Shown here in pieces: positions 29,706 through 31,387 of a stretch of 31,387 bases of DNA. Under the pieces are notes generated by a model that had not been told where the DNA came from, searched no databases, and worked only from the letters and a program-made list of their open reading frames with translations. The DNA comes from a virus, in the IMG/VR virus record IMGVR_UViG_3300031578_000224, positions 1-31,387 of that record; one strand, written 5' to 3'. A program made the translations under genes and the position numbers. Positions within the stretch are counted from its first letter, which is position 1; each line of letters begins with the position of its first letter.

Positions 29706-29733
29706 TACTCACACTCCTTTTCTATTGGTGGTG
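29698..29733 (-). repeat. Junction repeat A-to-B, copy 1
   Basis: Pairs with 29053-29088 (35 of 36 bases), 645 bases apart. Encodes PPIEKECE-stop, internal AAAAGGAG, and the next start (TAATGGAAGA). Confidence 0.92.
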
Positions 29734-30385
29734 TTATTGGTTTCCAATGTGTTATTTGTTTTCCATAATATATACCTTCTATAAAAAAGTTATTTTTTTT
29801 ACCTAAATGAACCTCTGTATATTTATTTTTTATTCCATTATTATCACAAATCAATACAAACCCATTATCTTTACTATATTCTACAACTTGAGGATAACCA
29901 TAAATTAACTCCCCATTTTCTTTATTCCTAATATATATTTCAAAATAACCATCATCATCCTCTGGCAATTCCTCATTAACATCTCTCCATTTGTTTTGTA
30001 ATATTTCAGCATCTCTTTCACAATGAGCTTGTATCATTAGATTTCTTAGTTTTTCGTTTTCTTCCTTTAGCTCTTTTATTTCTTGTTTTGACTTAAATAA
30101 TTTACTTTCATAAGCTTTATAATCAAGTTTATCTATACAAATTTTAGTTTCTAATAAATCTGAAATAACTTTAGGAAACTTATCCTTTTCTTTACTAAAT
30201 ATTTTTATTAAATCCTTATAATCATCTGAAGAAGCTTTTAATAACTCCTTTAGCTCTTTTATTTCTTTTTCTAATACATAAGCCGATTCTCTTATAGCTT
30301 GTTGCACTACTCCATCATCCGATATAATACTATCAGCACATTTGTTTAATACTTCTATATGTTGTTCTATTGTTAAATTACTCAT
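29705..30385 (-). CDS. Cassette type A gene, copy 1: coiled-coil plus DUF551-domain protein
   Basis: 226 residues; AAAGGAG lies in the end of the upstream gene. Residues 1-about 120 are helical (MSNLTIEQHIEVLNKCADSI, then EKEIKELKELLK and a second coiled coil around KQEIKELKEENEKL). Residues about 130-222 match DUF551: WRDVNEELPEDDDGYFEIYI at the start and GKQITHWKPITPP at the end, the W-x-x-V...LP and THW boxes. The tail PPIEKECE contains the ribosome binding site of the next gene. DUF551 is widespread in phages with unknown role. Confidence 0.78.
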   Translation of the reverse strand: MSNLTIEQHIEVLNKCADSIISDDGVVQQAIRESAYVLEKEIKELKELLKASSDDYKDLIKIFSKEKDKFPKVISDLLETKICIDKLDYKAYESKLFKSKQEIKELKEENEKLRNLMIQAHCERDAEILQNKWRDVNEELPEDDDGYFEIYIRNKENGELIYGYPQVVEYSKDNGFVLICDNNGIKNKYTEVHLGKKNNFFIEGIYYGKQITHWKPITPPIEKECE

Positions 30386-30662
30386 TGTTTATCTCCTTTG
30401 GTTTGTTTATATAAGCCCAATGTGTTATTTCTTCTAAAATATACATAGAACCTTTTTTAACTAATCCTTTAAATTTAGTTTTTGAATAAAATCCTGAAGA
30501 AGCAACTTTAAGACAAAATGTATCTACTCCAAATATACTTTTATTATCATAGAAAGATGAACCTCTTATATGTTTCTTTCTACTAATATCTTCTATTGTT
30601 TTTAATTTTACAGGTTTTCCATTTTCAGGCAACCTATCATTTACATCAATCCAATCTATCAT
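30378..30662 (-). CDS. DUF551-domain protein, 94 aa
   Basis: ATG at 30662 with AGGAGAGAG upstream. MIDWIDVNDRLPENGKPVKL at the start and EEITHWAYINKP near the end form the DUF551 boxes with the expected distance. It is a stand-alone version of the domain that is fused to a coiled coil in the next gene, so two DUF551 proteins are encoded in tandem. The end KPKEINNE overlaps the next start by 8 bases and provides AAAGGAG for it. Confidence 0.75.
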   Translation of the reverse strand: MIDWIDVNDRLPENGKPVKLKTIEDISRKKHIRGSSFYDNKSIFGVDTFCLKVASSGFYSKTKFKGLVKKGSMYILEEITHWAYINKPKEINNE

Positions 30663-30680
30663 AATCTCTCTCCTATTTTG

Positions 30681-30791
30681 TTAAAATATTATACAAAGTT
30701 CTATTATTAACTCTACTATAGCAAATAAAGCTATATCCCAATTTATATTATTCTTTTTAGAATCTATAATTATCAATATCAATAATCCCAT
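30681..30791 (-). CDS. Tiny hydrophobic membrane protein, 36 aa
   Basis: ATG at 30791 with AAGGAG eight bases upstream; stop TAA at 30683-30681. MGLLILIIIDSKKNNINWDI, then a second hydrophobic stretch ALFAIVELIIELCIIF. Two short hydrophobic segments separated by a polar loop. Without the ribosome binding site this would be a weak call; with it, translation is likely. Function unknown. Confidence 0.55.
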   Translation of the reverse strand: MGLLILIIIDSKKNNINWDIALFAIVELIIELCIIF

Positions 30792-30811
30792 ATCATCATC
30801 TCCTTAAATTG

Positions 30812-31060
30812 TTAATCTACTTGTTTTAAAGCTTTTAGACCTAGTTTTATATATTCTTTAATTTTTAAATCAGAACCTAACACCTCTGATACTAATTGAC
30901 ATCTGTCAGACTTTTCATACAATTCATCAGCCCAATCTTCAATCATTTTTTCTATAAATTCTAAATCTAAAAAATCCATACTTTCTTTATATTTTTGGAT
31001 TCTTCCTAATATTTCTAATATAAACTTTGTATCTCTCACAATATTGTCCTTATCTTCCAT
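30812..31060 (-). CDS. Unknown helical protein, 82 aa
   Basis: ATG at 31060 with AGGAGGATATA directly upstream. MEDKDNIVRDTKFILEILGR followed by YKESMDFLDLEFIEKMIEDW and a C-terminal LGLKALKQVD. All-alpha and acidic. The end resembles other small genes here that finish in K-A-(F/L)-K-Q. No family is recognised. Confidence 0.65.
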   Translation of the reverse strand: MEDKDNIVRDTKFILEILGRIQKYKESMDFLDLEFIEKMIEDWADELYEKSDRCQLVSEVLGSDLKIKEYIKLGLKALKQVD

Positions 31061-31061
31061 T

Positions 31062-31083
31062 ATATCCTCCTATTTTAGTTGTT
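31062..31083 (-). repeat. Exact 22-nt gene-junction repeat, copy 1
   Basis: Identical to 31238-31259. On the - strand it holds the end of one gene and the TAGGAGGATAT ribosome binding region of the next. Here it is read as ...N-N-stop. Confidence 0.9.
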
Positions 31084-31236
31084 AAATACTTCAAATGTAT
31101 AATTATTCATTTCCCATTCACTATCAGCATTATCTCTTATAATTTGTTCTATATCATCATCTTTACTATTATATTCTTCAATTATATTTCCTGCTTTATC
31201 ATAAACATTTAATACAGAATTTTCTACTTCGCTCAT
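31075..31236 (-). CDS. Small acidic protein, 53 aa
   Basis: ATG at 31236, AGGAGGATATT upstream; stop TAA at 31077-31075. MSEVENSVLNVYDKAGNIIE, then EYNSKDDDIEQIIRDNADSE, and it ends in NNYTFEVFNN. Strongly acidic; DNA-mimic or adaptor roles are typical for such early proteins, but no motif proves either. Lies between two copies of a 22-base junction repeat. Confidence 0.65.
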   Translation of the reverse strand: MSEVENSVLNVYDKAGNIIEEYNSKDDDIEQIIRDNADSEWEMNNYTFEVFNN

Positions 31237-31237
31237 A

Positions 31238-31259
31238 ATATCCTCCTATTTTAGTTGTT
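31238..31259 (-). repeat. Exact 22-nt gene-junction repeat, copy 2
   Basis: Identical to 31062-31083, but the upstream gene reads it in a different frame (Q-L-K-stop), so the DNA and not the peptide is what is conserved. Confidence 0.9.
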
Positions 31260-31387
31260 TAAAAGCTTTAACCTTCTCATATATATTATAACAGCTATAA
31301 CATACATCATATTTGTTTGCATCTTTTATATTATCGCAATCCTCTTTGCTAGGTAGTGAATAACAACCACTCTCTATAATCTTTTCA
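31246..31387 (-). CDS. Partial gene: C-terminal 46 residues of a small Cys-containing protein
   Basis: Open frame entering from the right window edge (first complete codon at 31386) to TAG at 31248-31246. It reads EKIIESGCYSLPSKEDCDNI and then KYDVCYSCYNIYEKVKAFKQ, ending in LK. Cys at four positions, including C-Y-S-C, may bind metal. The start is outside the window. Confidence 0.6.
   Translation of the reverse strand, partial: EKIIESGCYSLPSKEDCDNIKDANKYDVCYSCYNIYEKVKAFKQLK

Noticed and set aside
31285-31290. TATAAT on the - strand
   Set aside because: Lies inside the partial Cys-rich gene and has no -35-like sequence at 16-18 bases.
27600-31387. Repeats taken as a possible CRISPR array or IS
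   Set aside because: The repeats are gene-junction sequences at irregular distances with coding sequence between them; no spacers of constant size, no transposase, no terminal inverted repeats.
1-31387. tRNA genes, phage RNA polymerase or DNA polymerase
   Set aside because: No cloverleaf-like sequence with a T-arm motif and no polymerase motifs were found on reading; they may be outside the window.

Overview
The window is 31.4 kb of a very AT-rich, densely coding tailed-phage genome. It uses the standard bacterial code: TGA is a real stop, for example in the ATGA gene overlaps. Ribosome binding sites are strong purine-rich AGGAG types. The virion genes are podovirus (T7-like) in order and content: tail tubular proteins A and B, three internal ejection-type proteins and a T7-type tail fibre. 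Portal, capsid, terminase, DNA polymerase and any phage RNA polymerase are not in the window. A lipoprotein in the lysis block and T7-like ejection proteins favour a Gram-negative, low-GC host. The codon style (AGA, ATA, TTA) would suit Fusobacteriota or a similar group, but the sequence does not prove a host.

Layout. Bases 1-15,716, + strand, form the virion block: an unknown small protein at the left edge, tail tube A, tail tube B, gp14-like, gp15-like, a 1871-aa gp16-like protein carrying HEVEH and an LPD38-like C-terminus, tail fibre, a DUF4376-like protein, four small genes (one a membrane-anchored DUF4326 protein, one a holin candidate), and a conserved virion-type protein. Bases 15,704-31,387 are entirely on the - strand and converge on the virion block with a 13-nt tail-to-tail overlap. 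Read in the direction of transcription (right to left), this arm holds: (i) an early-type region of very small genes (31.4-26.8 kb); (ii) a glutaredoxin-like protein, an HTH regulator, a VRR-NUC nuclease and a TOPRIM primase/SF3 helicase; (iii) a Cas4/RecB-like nuclease, a Sak4-like ATPase, an ssDNA-binding-type protein with an SSB-like tail, an SF2 helicase and an orphan DNA methyltransferase; (iv) a lysis block with holin-like protein, Cys-rich lipoprotein, MazG-like protein, unknown gene and M15 endolysin.

Control signals. Two textbook sigma70 promoters (TTGACA-N17-TATAAT) lie on the - strand, one before the nuclease/recombination block and one before the lysis block. A weaker one precedes the glutaredoxin/HTH block, and a possible + strand one precedes the tail fibre. 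All have their -35 at or in the end of the preceding gene. Three long inverted repeats each sit directly before the ribosome binding site of the next gene, as expected of RNA processing or attenuation sites.

The most unusual feature is the small-gene region. Two gene types alternate A-B-A-B (30.4-28.7 kb). The interiors are strongly diverged, but the junctions are near-identical 25-36-nt sequences that encode the end of one gene and the ribosome binding site and start of the next. Two further exact 22-nt junction repeats occur elsewhere in the region, one of them read in different frames at its two copies. This looks like cassette exchange through conserved gene-boundary linkers. No tRNA, rRNA, CRISPR array or insertion sequence was seen, and no stretch over 300 bases lacks a gene.
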